Shown: piece by piece, positions 43,080-51,826 of the stretch
Layout of the letters: each line of letters begins with the position of its first letter
Position numbering within the stretch: the stretch's first letter is position 1
NCBI RefSeq assembly: GCF_033097485.1
Contig: NZ_AP028634.1
Coordinates: forward strand, 186,001 to 250,000
DNA length: 64,000 nucleotides
From: Pyrofollis japonicus
Lineage (GTDB): Archaea > Thermoproteota > Thermoprotei_A > Sulfolobales > Pyrodictiaceae
Reading direction: 5' to 3'
Program-made: the position numbers and the translations under genes
The notes under the pieces: generated by a model
Told to the model about the DNA's origin: nothing
Database searches by the model: none
Seen by the model: the letters and a program-made list of their open reading frames with translations, nothing else

Positions 43080-43886
43080 TTGATAGCTGGCCTTGAGGAA
43101 TTAGACTATAGGAGACTTGCCTCTCTCTTCTCGCTCTACGAGAGGGATCCGCTCAGTCACTGCTACCTAGCATTCGATGTCATGTATATGAGGGACCGTA
43201 TAGACCTCGTCACGGAGTTCGAGGGGACAAGCATCAAGGGCTACGTAATGCTCTGGTACAGCGGCTATGGTACAGCAGCGATACACGTATGGGGCAATGG
43301 GGTAAAGCTACTGAGCCTCGTTGAGCTGAAACCAACTACTGAAAAGCTCATCGTGCACCTCCCCCGGTGGAGCAACGAAGAAGTGAAGAGTATCAGTGAT
43401 TTTCTCCGTGAAAAAGGCTACGAGGTGGTCACTAGCAGAGTTTACTACGATATGGTTCTCCGAGAGGAGTGGTTCAAGCCCTTCGTGCTGGGCCAGGTTA
43501 CTAGGCTGAAACAGCACCATGCTGACATCTTCGCCGAGGCGATGAGGAGGCAGGGATACAACATAGGCTTAAACACTGCAAGAGAGCTGCTGAAGAGCTG
43601 GCGCTGCTACGCCATAATAATCGAGGGCAGAATAGCGTCCATGGCTTGCCGCTACCTCATGCTGCCAGAGGTGGGCTGTGTTGGCAACGTCTATACGGAG
43701 CCTATTTACAGAGGGAGAGGATACGCAAAGGCAGTGACGTCGGCAATAAGCCATGATATAGTGGCTAGTGGTGCAACAGCGCTACTCCACGTTGAGTCAG
43801 GCAATGAGCCAGCTATACGCGCCTATAAGAGAATAGGGTACAGGATAGCTGGGCAAAAACTATGGATAACAGCAAGGAAAATCTAA
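43080..43886 (+). CDS. GNAT-family N-acetyltransferase
   Basis: About 268 residues from TTG 43080 (GTGGGGAG upstream). The acetyl-CoA site is in the C-terminal half: VGNVYTEPIYRGRGYAKAV (motif A, R-G-x-G-Y) and LLHVESGNEPAIRAYKRIGY (motif B). The N-terminal half (LEELDYRRLASLFSLYERDP, then GYVMLWYSG) resembles a second, degenerate GNAT unit. An open frame extends back to a TTG at 42942, but that part crosses the likely promoter of the divergent gene. The target amine (protein, antibiotic or small molecule) cannot be told. Confidence 0.82.
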   Translation: MIAGLEELDYRRLASLFSLYERDPLSHCYLAFDVMYMRDRIDLVTEFEGTSIKGYVMLWYSGYGTAAIHVWGNGVKLLSLVELKPTTEKLIVHLPRWSNEEVKSISDFLREKGYEVVTSRVYYDMVLREEWFKPFVLGQVTRLKQHHADIFAEAMRRQGYNIGLNTARELLKSWRCYAIIIEGRIASMACRYLMLPEVGCVGNVYTEPIYRGRGYAKAVTSAISHDIVASGATALLHVESGNEPAIRAYKRIGYRIAGQKLWITARKI

Positions 43887-43894
43887 GGAACACA

Positions 43895-44629
43895 CTATAT
43901 GCGGAGAACCCGGGGAGCCTTCTTACACTCTTCTTGAACCCTACTAGCTACTAGCTCATCAACTGTATCAGCTATGGTCTTCGCTGCTCCTTCAGGGCTC
44001 CGCCGATCAACATACACTACTCTGAGGAAGGAGCTTACGCGGTTCTCTAGCACAATACATGGCTTCTCAAACGTAGCTACAACAACGTAGACGGGCTCGC
44101 TGCGCATCACTGCCGCGCCAAGGCCTGCAAGGGCCTTGACAACTGCCTCGCTACCGTTAGCCGCCAGGTACACATGGACGTGTTTCCCGTTCTTTACTGC
44201 GTGCAGTTCCGCTATCCTCTCAAGGCTACAGCGGTGAGCTAGCAAGTTCTTAACATAGTATCCTCTTCCACGAAGAAGCTCAGCAGCCTTCTCGGCGATT
44301 TGCTGCTTTACCTCGTGCGCCTCACTATCAAGCATACTACTAATCGTCTCGAGTAAGACCAAGGCAGCGAGTCCACGAGGCGTCAGCACATAGGTCTTTC
44401 TGAGACCAGGTTCTAGGCTAAGCTCCTCTACGACGCCTATCTTGGTGAGCAGCCTCAGATACTTCTCGACAGTCTTGAGGTTTAACCCGCCTAGCCGAGC
44501 CAGCTGGGACTTCGTGAGATGACCATTATCCTTGAGAGTGCGAAGCATTCTTGCAACAGTATCGTAGTTTATGCCGCCATTATGGCCAGCGCCGCTAGCT
44601 ATATGGTTGGCAGAGGCGTTTCTGGACAA
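43895..44629 (-). CDS. Winged-helix transcriptional regulator
   Basis: 244 residues. wHTH near residues 20-75: INYDTVARMLRTLKDNGHLT, then KSQLARLGGLNLKTVEKYLRLL, then GVVEELSLEPGLRKTYVLTPRG. A helical linker and a C-terminal alpha/beta domain of about 130 residues follow (KHVHVYLAANGSEAVVKAL, then SEPVYVVVATFEKP), which may bind a ligand or be restriction-endonuclease-like. The start is TTG 44629; the annotated N-terminus before the HTH is Asn/Gly-rich. Its promoter holds the 19-bp element shared with the surface protein at 3664-5319, so it may regulate both. Convergent with the GNAT gene. Confidence 0.78.
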   Translation of the reverse strand: MSRNASANHIASGAGHNGGINYDTVARMLRTLKDNGHLTKSQLARLGGLNLKTVEKYLRLLTKIGVVEELSLEPGLRKTYVLTPRGLAALVLLETISSMLDSEAHEVKQQIAEKAAELLRGRGYYVKNLLAHRCSLERIAELHAVKNGKHVHVYLAANGSEAVVKALAGLGAAVMRSEPVYVVVATFEKPCIVLENRVSSFLRVVYVDRRSPEGAAKTIADTVDELVASRVQEECKKAPRVLRI

Positions 44630-44673
44630 AGCTCGATCATTTAGAATCTATGTCTTTGACTAGCTAAATAGTG

Positions 44674-44692
44674 CGGTGAAGATGGCATCTAC
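44674..44692 (-). promoter_or_regulatory. Candidate operator (copy 2 of the 19-bp element) beside a TATA box
   Basis: Plus strand CGGTGAAGATGGCATCTAC, 18 of 19 identical to 5359-5377. On the minus strand TTTTTATAT (44707-44699) lies about 7 bases upstream, so the element falls between TATA and the expected transcription start of the wHTH gene. The flanking CAAGAT is also close to copy 1 (CAAAGAT). Autoregulation by the wHTH protein is inferred. Confidence 0.5.
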
Positions 44693-44853
44693 AGCAAGAT
44701 ATAAAAAGGAGCGCCTTCGCTGGGCCGCCGTCTATAGTCGTGGCTTCAATATTTTTGTAAAATTTTTGAAACTATTAGTATAGATTTTGTGTAGCTTAAC
44801 CAGCCTTAAATGAGGTCGGCGCTCCCGGGTATCCTAGGGAGGCGGGTACTCGT

Positions 44854-46287
44854 ATGGAGCCTGCACCTAGTTCTACTGTTTCTCGTTGGCTTCACGGCTA
44901 CGTTGTTTCAAAGATGTCGCGGCTCAATGTGCCCGGGCTAAGCCTGACTGTGATGAGGAGCGGGGAGCTTGTTGAGCAGAGAGCCTATGGCTATCGAAGC
45001 CTTGAGAAGAGCTTGCCCGCTACGCCGGACACTGTCTACGAGATAGCTTCTATAACTAAGGTGTTCACTGCTGTAGCGATAATGCAGCTCGTCGAGAAGG
45101 GCGTGCTAAGCCTAGACGATCCCGCGGACAAGTATTTACCGATAGAGCTGCGGGTCAAGAACGAGCCTGTGCGTATTTGGCACTTGCTGAGCCATACTAG
45201 CGGTATCCCCGCGCTGGGCTATGCGGAGGCCCTGCTGAGCAGCTACTTCGCCATGTCTAGGACGTGGCTCCCGTACTCCGACCCGCGCCACGTTCTAGAG
45301 TGGCTCGAGAAGGGGGCTAGGCACTGGGCCATCGCTTCCCCCGGTGAGCGGTTCTTCTACCTCAACGAGGGCTTCGTCGCGCTGGGCTTGATTATCGAGA
45401 GGGTTTCCGGCCTCAGCTATGCAGACTACGTTGAGAGGTACATTGTCAAGCCGCTCGGATTGCAGAACACTACTGCGAGGTTCGAGGAGGCTCAGCGCCA
45501 CCCCTTATTGGCCACGCCGTACGATTCCTCCCAGAACCCCCCTAAGCCCATGACGCTGCCCTCGACGATCTACGCTGATGGAGGCATCTATAGCTCGTCA
45601 ACCGACTTGGCCAAGTTCATGCAGGCGCTGGCTAATAGGGGTAGGCTCGGAGACGCCGAGATATTGTCCAAGAGCAGTGTCGAGGAGATGGAGAAGCCAC
45701 GTGCAAAGCTACCGACTCAGCTCTTCGGGGACGACTCCTATGGGCTCGGCACGATAATCTATAGTGGTTTTCCCGCCGGGAAGCTTGTCGGGCATAGTGG
45801 CAGCGTTTACGTTTACACGGGCTATGCTGGCTACATAGCCGACAAAGGGTTATCCATAGGAGTATTGGCGAACGCTGACGCGGCTCCACGAGACATAGCT
45901 ATGGCTGTGCTCGCGGCCCTCGGAGGCGCTGATCCCGAGCAACTACCCTTCATCAAGGCCGACAAGCTGTTGGAGAGCCTTGAGGGAGTATACCACGGCT
46001 ACATGGGCACCGTTAAGGCGAGGGTTGAAAGGCTTGGCGACAACCTCGTCCTCGAGATGATTGAGCCCCGTGGCGGCAAAGCTGTGCTGGAGCCCGCCAA
46101 ACCAATTACCGAGATGCCTTTCGACCATCCGGTGTTCCTGCTCCGGTCTGGTGGCAGGGTTCTCGAAGTAGAGTTCCGTGTTGACCCCGTGAAGGGCGTT
46201 GAAATGATTTATGAGCGCTACCGCTTGGTGAAGGTTGCGCCACTCGAGGCCGTGGAGCCGAAGAGGAGCACCATAGTGCTCTGGTAA
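44854..46287 (+). CDS. Serine hydrolase, beta-lactamase class C family
   Basis: 477 residues. Catalytic triad motifs of the class C/DD-peptidase fold: SITKVFTAVAIMQL (S-x-x-K near residue 68), FYLNEGFVALG (Y-x-N) and LVGHSGSVY (H-x-G replacing KTG). The C-terminal ~110 residues are a separate beta domain (GVYHGYMGTVKARVERL). Archaea lack peptidoglycan; relatives are esterases or D-aminopeptidases such as archaeal Pab87-type peptidases. No signal peptide is visible, so it is cytosolic. The ATG has no clear ribosome site. The sugar nucleotidyltransferase gene begins 37 bases downstream. Confidence 0.9.
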   Translation: MEPAPSSTVSRWLHGYVVSKMSRLNVPGLSLTVMRSGELVEQRAYGYRSLEKSLPATPDTVYEIASITKVFTAVAIMQLVEKGVLSLDDPADKYLPIELRVKNEPVRIWHLLSHTSGIPALGYAEALLSSYFAMSRTWLPYSDPRHVLEWLEKGARHWAIASPGERFFYLNEGFVALGLIIERVSGLSYADYVERYIVKPLGLQNTTARFEEAQRHPLLATPYDSSQNPPKPMTLPSTIYADGGIYSSSTDLAKFMQALANRGRLGDAEILSKSSVEEMEKPRAKLPTQLFGDDSYGLGTIIYSGFPAGKLVGHSGSVYVYTGYAGYIADKGLSIGVLANADAAPRDIAMAVLAALGGADPEQLPFIKADKLLESLEGVYHGYMGTVKARVERLGDNLVLEMIEPRGGKAVLEPAKPITEMPFDHPVFLLRSGGRVLEVEFRVDPVKGVEMIYERYRLVKVAPLEAVEPKRSTIVLW

Positions 46288-46324
46288 CCCTTCAGCGACC
46301 AACAATGCACCAGGGGGTTACGCC

Positions 46325-47674
46325 TTGACGCGGTACGCTGTAGTACTTGCAGCTGGATGGGGGGAGAGGCTGTGGCCGCTTACAAGCACTCGGCCTAAGC
46401 CCTTGCTACCCTTGCCTGGCGGCGACACGCTGATCTCGAGGCTCATAGGCCAGCTCCGTGGCCTAGTTGACGGGTTTCTAGTAGTAGTCAGGAAAGGGTG
46501 GATGGGCGAGGCCATAAGGAAACACTTGGAGGAGAAGAGGATGGAGGCCCTCTACGCTGTACAGGAGGAGCCGAGGGGCACGGGGGATGCCGCCAGGGTT
46601 GGTGTCGAGGCCCTCCCGCGCAGCGTTGACGAGGTGCTCCTAGTTAATGGCGACTTGCTGGTATCACGCAACGTGTTCGAAAAACTCGTGAAAGTAGGGG
46701 CTCCTAGTGTGGCGGCCGTGCCGAGCAATGAGCCCTGGAACTACGGCGTGCTGAAGCTGAGCAGTACTGGCTGCCTCGAAGCCATTGTCGAGAAGCCCGT
46801 GGACGCGAAACCCGGCTCACTAATCAATACCGGTATCTACCTGCTGCCGAGACAGAGCCTCGAAGAGGAGCTCGCGCAGCTCAAGCCGAGTCCTCGCGGC
46901 GAACTCGAGGTAACTGATGCAGTCACGGCAATTGCGAGGAAAACGTGTGTGCATGTAGCGAGCGGAGAGGACTGGGTATGGCTCGATATAGGTAGGCCTT
47001 GGGACGTGTTCACCGCTTACCGCGTCGTCTTCGAGGAGCGGTTCAGCGAGCTCAGGGAACCCCTTGCCGAGGGAGAGGTTGAGCCAGGCACTGTGCTCCG
47101 GGGACCCGTCTACGTGGCAAAGGATGCAGTAGTGCGCAGCCACAGTGTCGTAGAGGGCCCGGCGTGGATAGAGGGAGAGGTCGGCCCGTTTGCAAGGGTG
47201 AGGCCTTGGAGCTTCCTCCACCCTGGCTCCAGGGCTGCGACGCATACTGAGGTCAAGGCCTCGATACTGCTGCGTGGCGCTAAGGCTCCGCACCTAAACT
47301 ATGTTGGTGACAGTATTCTGGGCGAGGAGGTGAACCTTGGGGCTGGTACTATTACTGCTAATCTGCGCTTTGACCACGCAACTGTGAAGGTTGTATTGAA
47401 GGGTAGGCGCGTTGATAGTGGGCGTAACAAGCTCGGCGCGATAATGGGTGACTATGCCCAGACGGGTATCAATGTATCACTGTTCCCCGGTGTGAGGGTT
47501 GGCGCGTATTCGTGGATACACCCCAGCGCGAGAGTTGAGAGAGATGTGCCTGATTGTACTTATCTGCGCCTCCGCGGCGAAGGAGTAGAGCTACGAGACC
47601 TAGCGGAAAGGATCCAGTGCCCCGACTACGTGATCGAGGCGAGGAGGAAGGTTTCCCGCTGGCTAAGCCCATAG
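46325..47674 (+). CDS. Bifunctional sugar-1-phosphate nucleotidyltransferase/acetyltransferase (GlmU-like)
   Basis: 449 residues. N-terminal nucleotidyltransferase: VVLAAGWGERLWPLTSTRPKP, then LLVNGDLLVS and IVEKPVDAKPGSLINTGIYLL. C-terminal left-handed beta-helix: HLNYVGDSILGEEVNLGAGT, RRVDSGRNKLGAIMGDYAQTGI, then GVRVGAYSWI. This is the layout of archaeal GlmU-type enzymes, which make UDP-GlcNAc or UDP-GalNAc for surface glycoprotein and lipid glycosylation; it could also make dTDP-glucose. The start is TTG with AGGGGGTT upstream. No other glycan gene is adjacent. Confidence 0.9.
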   Translation: MTRYAVVLAAGWGERLWPLTSTRPKPLLPLPGGDTLISRLIGQLRGLVDGFLVVVRKGWMGEAIRKHLEEKRMEALYAVQEEPRGTGDAARVGVEALPRSVDEVLLVNGDLLVSRNVFEKLVKVGAPSVAAVPSNEPWNYGVLKLSSTGCLEAIVEKPVDAKPGSLINTGIYLLPRQSLEEELAQLKPSPRGELEVTDAVTAIARKTCVHVASGEDWVWLDIGRPWDVFTAYRVVFEERFSELREPLAEGEVEPGTVLRGPVYVAKDAVVRSHSVVEGPAWIEGEVGPFARVRPWSFLHPGSRAATHTEVKASILLRGAKAPHLNYVGDSILGEEVNLGAGTITANLRFDHATVKVVLKGRRVDSGRNKLGAIMGDYAQTGINVSLFPGVRVGAYSWIHPSARVERDVPDCTYLRLRGEGVELRDLAERIQCPDYVIEARRKVSRWLSP

Positions 47675-47695
47675 AGCCGAGCAGCGGCACCAGTA

Positions 47696-48541
47696 CTACT
47701 TGTGTAGAGTCTCGGCTATTTTTTCGGCAAGCTTTCTGGCAGGGTTAAGGCCCGTGGCTCTCATGAAGCCCTTGAACTCTGGTGTCGCGTTTACCTCGTT
47801 AACGAGGTAGCCGTTGCCGGTCTCGAAGATGTCTATTGAGACGAAGAAGCCCTTTACTGCCTCGGCTGCGCGCAGCGAGATATCTTCGAGCTCTGGATCG
47901 GTGCTCCGAGGCCTGGTCTTTGCCCCGAGTGCTACGTTGCTCCTCCACTCGCCCTTGGACGCTATGCGCTCTATGCACCCCAGTAGCTCGTCGCCGACAA
48001 CTATGCAGCGGATATCCTTTGCCCCGTTGTCAACGTAGTCCTGGATTATCATTGTTTTTTGCTGCGAGCACGGCAAAGCCTCACGGTGCTCCACGATCAC
48101 TTTTAGCTCTTCTTCGCTCCTCGCCTTGGAGACTAAGCGGCCCCAGCTACCTATAGGCGACTTAACTATGATCGGGAATCCTTTCTCCCTCGCCGCGCGT
48201 ATCGCAGCCTCCTTGCTGGTTGCGATAACTGTTGCTGGTACTGGTATCTTCTTCTCAGCGAGCCTCGCGTATGCCAGAATCTTGTCGCCGGAGACAATCA
48301 TTGTCTCCCAAGGGTTTACTACGAAGACGCCGTTTGCCCCAAAGAGCGCTGATACATATAACCCCCTGTACATAGAGATCGTTCTCACAACTACCGCGTC
48401 GAGGGAGAAGGGAGCTTCAAGCGGGATTGGCTCGTTCCTAGTATCGATTAGGACTGCGTCGCCTAGCTTGCTTCTAAGCTCTTGTACTATGAGTTTCTCC
48501 TCGACGCGAGCAATGTCTACCGCGACGCCGACTACCAGCAA
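47696..48541 (-). CDS. ATP-grasp ligase, LysX/RimK family
   Basis: 281 residues. ATP-grasp features: ARLAEKKIPVPATVIATSKE, FPIIVKSPIGSWGRLVSKA (glycine-rich loop), DIRCIVVGDELLGCIER and the C-terminal EVNATPEFKGFMRATGLNP, close to the 'EVN...EFKN..R.TG' motif of LysX/ArgX. Those enzymes attach aminoadipate or glutamate to the carrier protein LysW in lysine/arginine biosynthesis. No lysW or other lys gene is visible here, so this may be LysX, ArgX or a RimK paralogue. The start is TTG. It is tail-to-tail with the GlmU-like gene. Confidence 0.85.
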   Translation of the reverse strand: MLVVGVAVDIARVEEKLIVQELRSKLGDAVLIDTRNEPIPLEAPFSLDAVVVRTISMYRGLYVSALFGANGVFVVNPWETMIVSGDKILAYARLAEKKIPVPATVIATSKEAAIRAAREKGFPIIVKSPIGSWGRLVSKARSEEELKVIVEHREALPCSQQKTMIIQDYVDNGAKDIRCIVVGDELLGCIERIASKGEWRSNVALGAKTRPRSTDPELEDISLRAAEAVKGFFVSIDIFETGNGYLVNEVNATPEFKGFMRATGLNPARKLAEKIAETLHK

Positions 48542-48734
48542 GATGCCTTCCCATCCACGCTGAGGAGTATAATCAGCGATGAGTCCTCGCTAGCGATGCC
48601 ACAGCGGTGCTATCTGTTAAACCCGGTGTATCAGCCAGAACACTTCCTGCAAGAGCATCTTGACTATACAACACGCTAAACAAGACTAGGCAAGAGAATA
48701 AGCGAGAGAAGGAAAGCAGTGTTTCCTAGCCATG

Positions 48735-49415
48735 CTAGGGCTCGACCAGGCTGCCTACATCCTCCATGTGTACAGCCTTATACACGTTGACAGGTTCGAG
48801 GCCGTTCACTATTCTCGTCTTTATACCGCTCCTCTCGAGGACTGTTATCGCGAGCGGGTCTAGTAGCTCGTAGCGGCCAGGCTCAACTGTCTGGGATAGC
48901 ACTTCGCGTAATCGCTCATAGCTGAGCCTGGGGATTAGCTGGGCCTGGGGGTTTCGCCTAGGATCATCCGTGTAGACACCGTCAACCGTGGTTGCTACGA
49001 CGAGGAGGTCGGCGTTGAGCGCCTCGGCGAGAACCGCTGCCACTCCCGCAGTGCTTTGCCCCGGCTGGAACCCGCCTGCCACGACTATCTTGCCAGTAGC
49101 AGCCGCCTCAAGCGCCTCCCATATACTACGCGGAGGCTCCGGATACGCATCCGGGTGGAGTGCCGCCGCCAAGAGCCTAGCATTGAGCCTAGCGGCCTCG
49201 ATGCCGAGTATGTCTTGGAAGGCCCGGTTTGCTCCAACCGATCTAGCTGCTGCAATGTACTTCCTAGCTGTCGGGCCGCCTCCCACGACCACGGCAATTC
49301 GGTAGCCTTCTTGGTGTAGGCTTCGCAGCACGGCAACATAGTCCCTTATGAGGCTAGTCTTGTCCGGGTCAATGTGCTTGCCGCTTATCTTTATGACCAC
49401 TGTCTGCTTAGCCAA
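48735..49415 (-). CDS. pyrH: Uridylate (UMP) kinase, archaeal type
   Basis: 226 residues, amino-acid-kinase fold. VVIKISGKHIDP (N-terminal strand and phosphate loop), VVVGGGPTARKYI, GGFQPGQSTAGVAAVLAEAL, ATTVDGVYTDDPRRNPQA and DPLAITVLERSGI are the standard blocks. It phosphorylates UMP to UDP in pyrimidine synthesis. Length is right for the archaeal form. The start is TTG. It lies 193 bases upstream of the LysX-like gene on the same strand, probably as a separate transcription unit. Confidence 0.94.
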   Translation of the reverse strand: MAKQTVVIKISGKHIDPDKTSLIRDYVAVLRSLHQEGYRIAVVVGGGPTARKYIAAARSVGANRAFQDILGIEAARLNARLLAAALHPDAYPEPPRSIWEALEAAATGKIVVAGGFQPGQSTAGVAAVLAEALNADLLVVATTVDGVYTDDPRRNPQAQLIPRLSYERLREVLSQTVEPGRYELLDPLAITVLERSGIKTRIVNGLEPVNVYKAVHMEDVGSLVEP

Positions 49416-49591
49416 AACCTGACCCCCAACTAGTTCTGCGCAAAGGTATCGCTGAAACCTAATTTGTTTAAGCCTCTTTTAAGCCCGAGCACCATTAGTA
49501 TACTCGTTAATGCCGCAATTATCTCTCAGCATAATATCCCTTTCCACAGCGCGCTAATAGGTGGCGAAGAAAAAGGTACAGGGAGGCCAGC

Positions 49592-51172
49592 ATGGCGAGA
49601 GTAGTTGTACTGGTAAGGGCTAGGGATCGGCCAGGACTCTTATCCGATGTCGCTGCCAGGCTGCGAGACCTCGGCGCCAACATTATTCTCAACCTAGGCT
49701 ACGCTGTTGAGGGCGAAGCCGTTCTACTCTTCATAGTAGATATCCCTATGGAGGCCGAGGACCTAGAGGACAAGCTCTGGGAGAAACTAAGCGACCTAGA
49801 GGACGTAGACGTCAGTGTTGCCAAGCTGGGAGCAGGTGCAGGCGAGCTATTGGCAGAGTTCCTCGAGGAGAGACCCGGACTCGTACAAGCTCTCGAGGAC
49901 CACTTGGCTCCTGCCGATATCCTTGACGCCGTGCTTAGGCTCCCAGAGGAGAAGAGGAGGCAAATCTACCGCTTCCTCAAATTGGAGACCCTTGCCCACC
50001 TCCTGCGCGAAGCTGATGAGAACATCCTGGAGGAGATACTTGAGTCCATTCCCCTTAGCCGCCTCGCCGAGGCCATCTCAAGGCTGGAGCCCGACGAAGC
50101 TGTTGACGTTTTGCAGAAGCTCCCAGAGGATAAGAAGAAGCAAATACTCGTAATGCTTCCAGACGAGCTGAGAAAGGAGGCCGTTAAGCTGCTCCAGTAC
50201 CCGCCGGAGAGCGCTGGCGGCATAATGACTACAAGCATCCCGGTGCTCCGGGCCAGGGACACTGTGCAGGATGCTCTCCAGGCACTACGACAGGGGCATT
50301 ACGATGTACGCGACATAATAGTCGTAGTAGATGATGAGGGGAGGCTAGTCGGCATAGTTCCTGTAGATGAGCTGCTTCGAGCAAAGCCTACTGAGCCTCT
50401 CGTTAAGCTCGCGCGCAGGCCGCGGATAACCATAGAGCCCGAGGCGGATAGAGAGGAGGCTGCAAGACTCATGCTCCGCTACGACGTGAACAGGCTTCCC
50501 GTTGTTGACCGCTTCGGCCGCTTCCTTGGAGCAATCACCGTGGAGGACGTTGCTGATGTGCTAGCAGAAGAGGCGGCAGAGGACTTGGCTCTCCTGGGTG
50601 GTCTCGAGAAGCCGCGTGAACGGTACCTCGCTGCCAGCGTCAAGGACTTGTTCAAGATAAGGCTTCCATGGCTCCTGCTGATATACGTTATTGAGAGCGT
50701 TACTGCGAGCGTGATTAAGAGCTACGAGGACCTCATATCGAGGGTCGCGGTGATCGCTGCCTTTATCCCGCTCATAATGGATACCGGTGGAAACGTTGGA
50801 AGCCAAGCAACATCCATGATTATACGTGCGCTCGCCCTCGGAGAACTCTCGGAGAGAAGCATACACGACGTCATCTATGTCTTCCTCAAGGAGCTTGCAA
50901 CCGCGGCGACTATCGGGGCGGTATTTGGCTCTATAGGGTTCGGGTTCGCATATGTCCTTGGCGGGAACGCTCGGGTGGCATTCGCGGTAGCGTTGACACT
51001 CTTCATAGTGATAGTGTTCGCGGATATCGTTGGAGCAATACTCCCAATACTGGCGAGGAGACTAGGCATAGACCCTGCAACTCTCTCAGCACCACTAATA
51101 ACGACTATCGTTGATGTAAGTGTGGTCTTCATTTACTTGACTCTAGCCGCGAAACTAGTACTCGGGACGTAG
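49592..51172 (+). CDS. mgtE: MgtE-type magnesium transporter with N-terminal ACT domain
   Basis: 526 residues. Residues 1-80 are an ACT domain (VVLVRARDRPGLLSDVAARL, then NIILNLGYAV) in place of a plain start. The MgtE N domain (LPEEKRRQIYRFLKLETLA, PESAGGIMTTSIPVL) and two CBS units (about 205-325) follow, then five membrane helices with PLIMDTGGNVGSQAT and PATLSAPLITTIVD, the Mg2+ pore region. CBS and N domains sense Mg2+; the ACT domain may add control by an amino acid or nucleotide. The ATG follows AGGGAGGCC. An unusual fusion. Confidence 0.92.
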   Translation: MARVVVLVRARDRPGLLSDVAARLRDLGANIILNLGYAVEGEAVLLFIVDIPMEAEDLEDKLWEKLSDLEDVDVSVAKLGAGAGELLAEFLEERPGLVQALEDHLAPADILDAVLRLPEEKRRQIYRFLKLETLAHLLREADENILEEILESIPLSRLAEAISRLEPDEAVDVLQKLPEDKKKQILVMLPDELRKEAVKLLQYPPESAGGIMTTSIPVLRARDTVQDALQALRQGHYDVRDIIVVVDDEGRLVGIVPVDELLRAKPTEPLVKLARRPRITIEPEADREEAARLMLRYDVNRLPVVDRFGRFLGAITVEDVADVLAEEAAEDLALLGGLEKPRERYLAASVKDLFKIRLPWLLLIYVIESVTASVIKSYEDLISRVAVIAAFIPLIMDTGGNVGSQATSMIIRALALGELSERSIHDVIYVFLKELATAATIGAVFGSIGFGFAYVLGGNARVAFAVALTLFIVIVFADIVGAILPILARRLGIDPATLSAPLITTIVDVSVVFIYLTLAAKLVLGT

Positions 51173-51228
51173 GAAGATCCTGGGCAAGAAGCACCAATTA
51201 ACCGGAATAGGCTCAGATTAGGCCTAGC

Positions 51229-51816
51229 CTAGAGTGTCTCTCCGCACTCTCTTATAGTTCTTAAAAGGTCCTCAATTATCCTCAATGTCATGCCCCACAC
51301 TATGTCGCCGTACCAGGTCTTGTAACCCTCCACGAGCTTTCCGCGGAAGCGGTGAAGCAGTAGCCGCTTCTCTATAGTTGCTGGTAGAGGTGTTAAGACC
51401 AGCCTCCTCGTTTCGCTCGATGAGCAACTCCGGAGCCTTTCAACTGGGCACACCGAGCCACGTAGCCGAGCAACAACCGGGACTACCCTCATCCTTACAC
51501 GGAGAGGTGATGCTGTGGGGAGATAGCCCAGGATCTCCAGCTCCTTGGGCTTGATACATGATTCTTCGGCTGCTTCCCGCAGAGCTGTGTCAAGGGGAGA
51601 CTTGTCGCTGGGCTCTCGGTGCCCACCCGGGAACGCCATGTCTCCGGCCCAGGGGTCTCGAGGATCGAGGCTTCTCTCGATTAGGACTATGCGTGGCCCG
51701 GCTAGGCAGCAGATAATGACGGCTACCGCGGCGTCAAAGCTATCTGTGCTAGGGCGTTGGCTTAGACAGCGGCGCAGACCGTCTATATCGCTGCAAGTGA
51801 TTGCCTGGCGGATCAC
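51229..51816 (-). CDS. NUDIX hydrolase (CoA pyrophosphatase type)
   Basis: 195 residues. Nudix box at GGHREPSDKSPLDTALREAAEES: the G-x5-E-x7-R-E-x-x-E-E pattern holds. AGDMAFPGGH before it and RIVLIERSLDPRDPWAG fit the CoA-diphosphatase (NudL) group, which cleaves CoA or related dinucleotides. It follows the ArsA-type ATPase gene by 10 bases on the same strand, so it is probably the last gene of that operon. The start is GTG. Confidence 0.87.
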   Translation of the reverse strand: MIRQAITCSDIDGLRRCLSQRPSTDSFDAAVAVIICCLAGPRIVLIERSLDPRDPWAGDMAFPGGHREPSDKSPLDTALREAAEESCIKPKELEILGYLPTASPLRVRMRVVPVVARLRGSVCPVERLRSCSSSETRRLVLTPLPATIEKRLLLHRFRGKLVEGYKTWYGDIVWGMTLRIIEDLLRTIRECGETL

Positions 51817-51826
51817 TGTTCTCAGC

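Noticed and set aside
47469-47748. Two short frames across the end of the GlmU-like gene
   Set aside because: Both are shadows of the beta-helix coding region and lack starts with ribosome sites.
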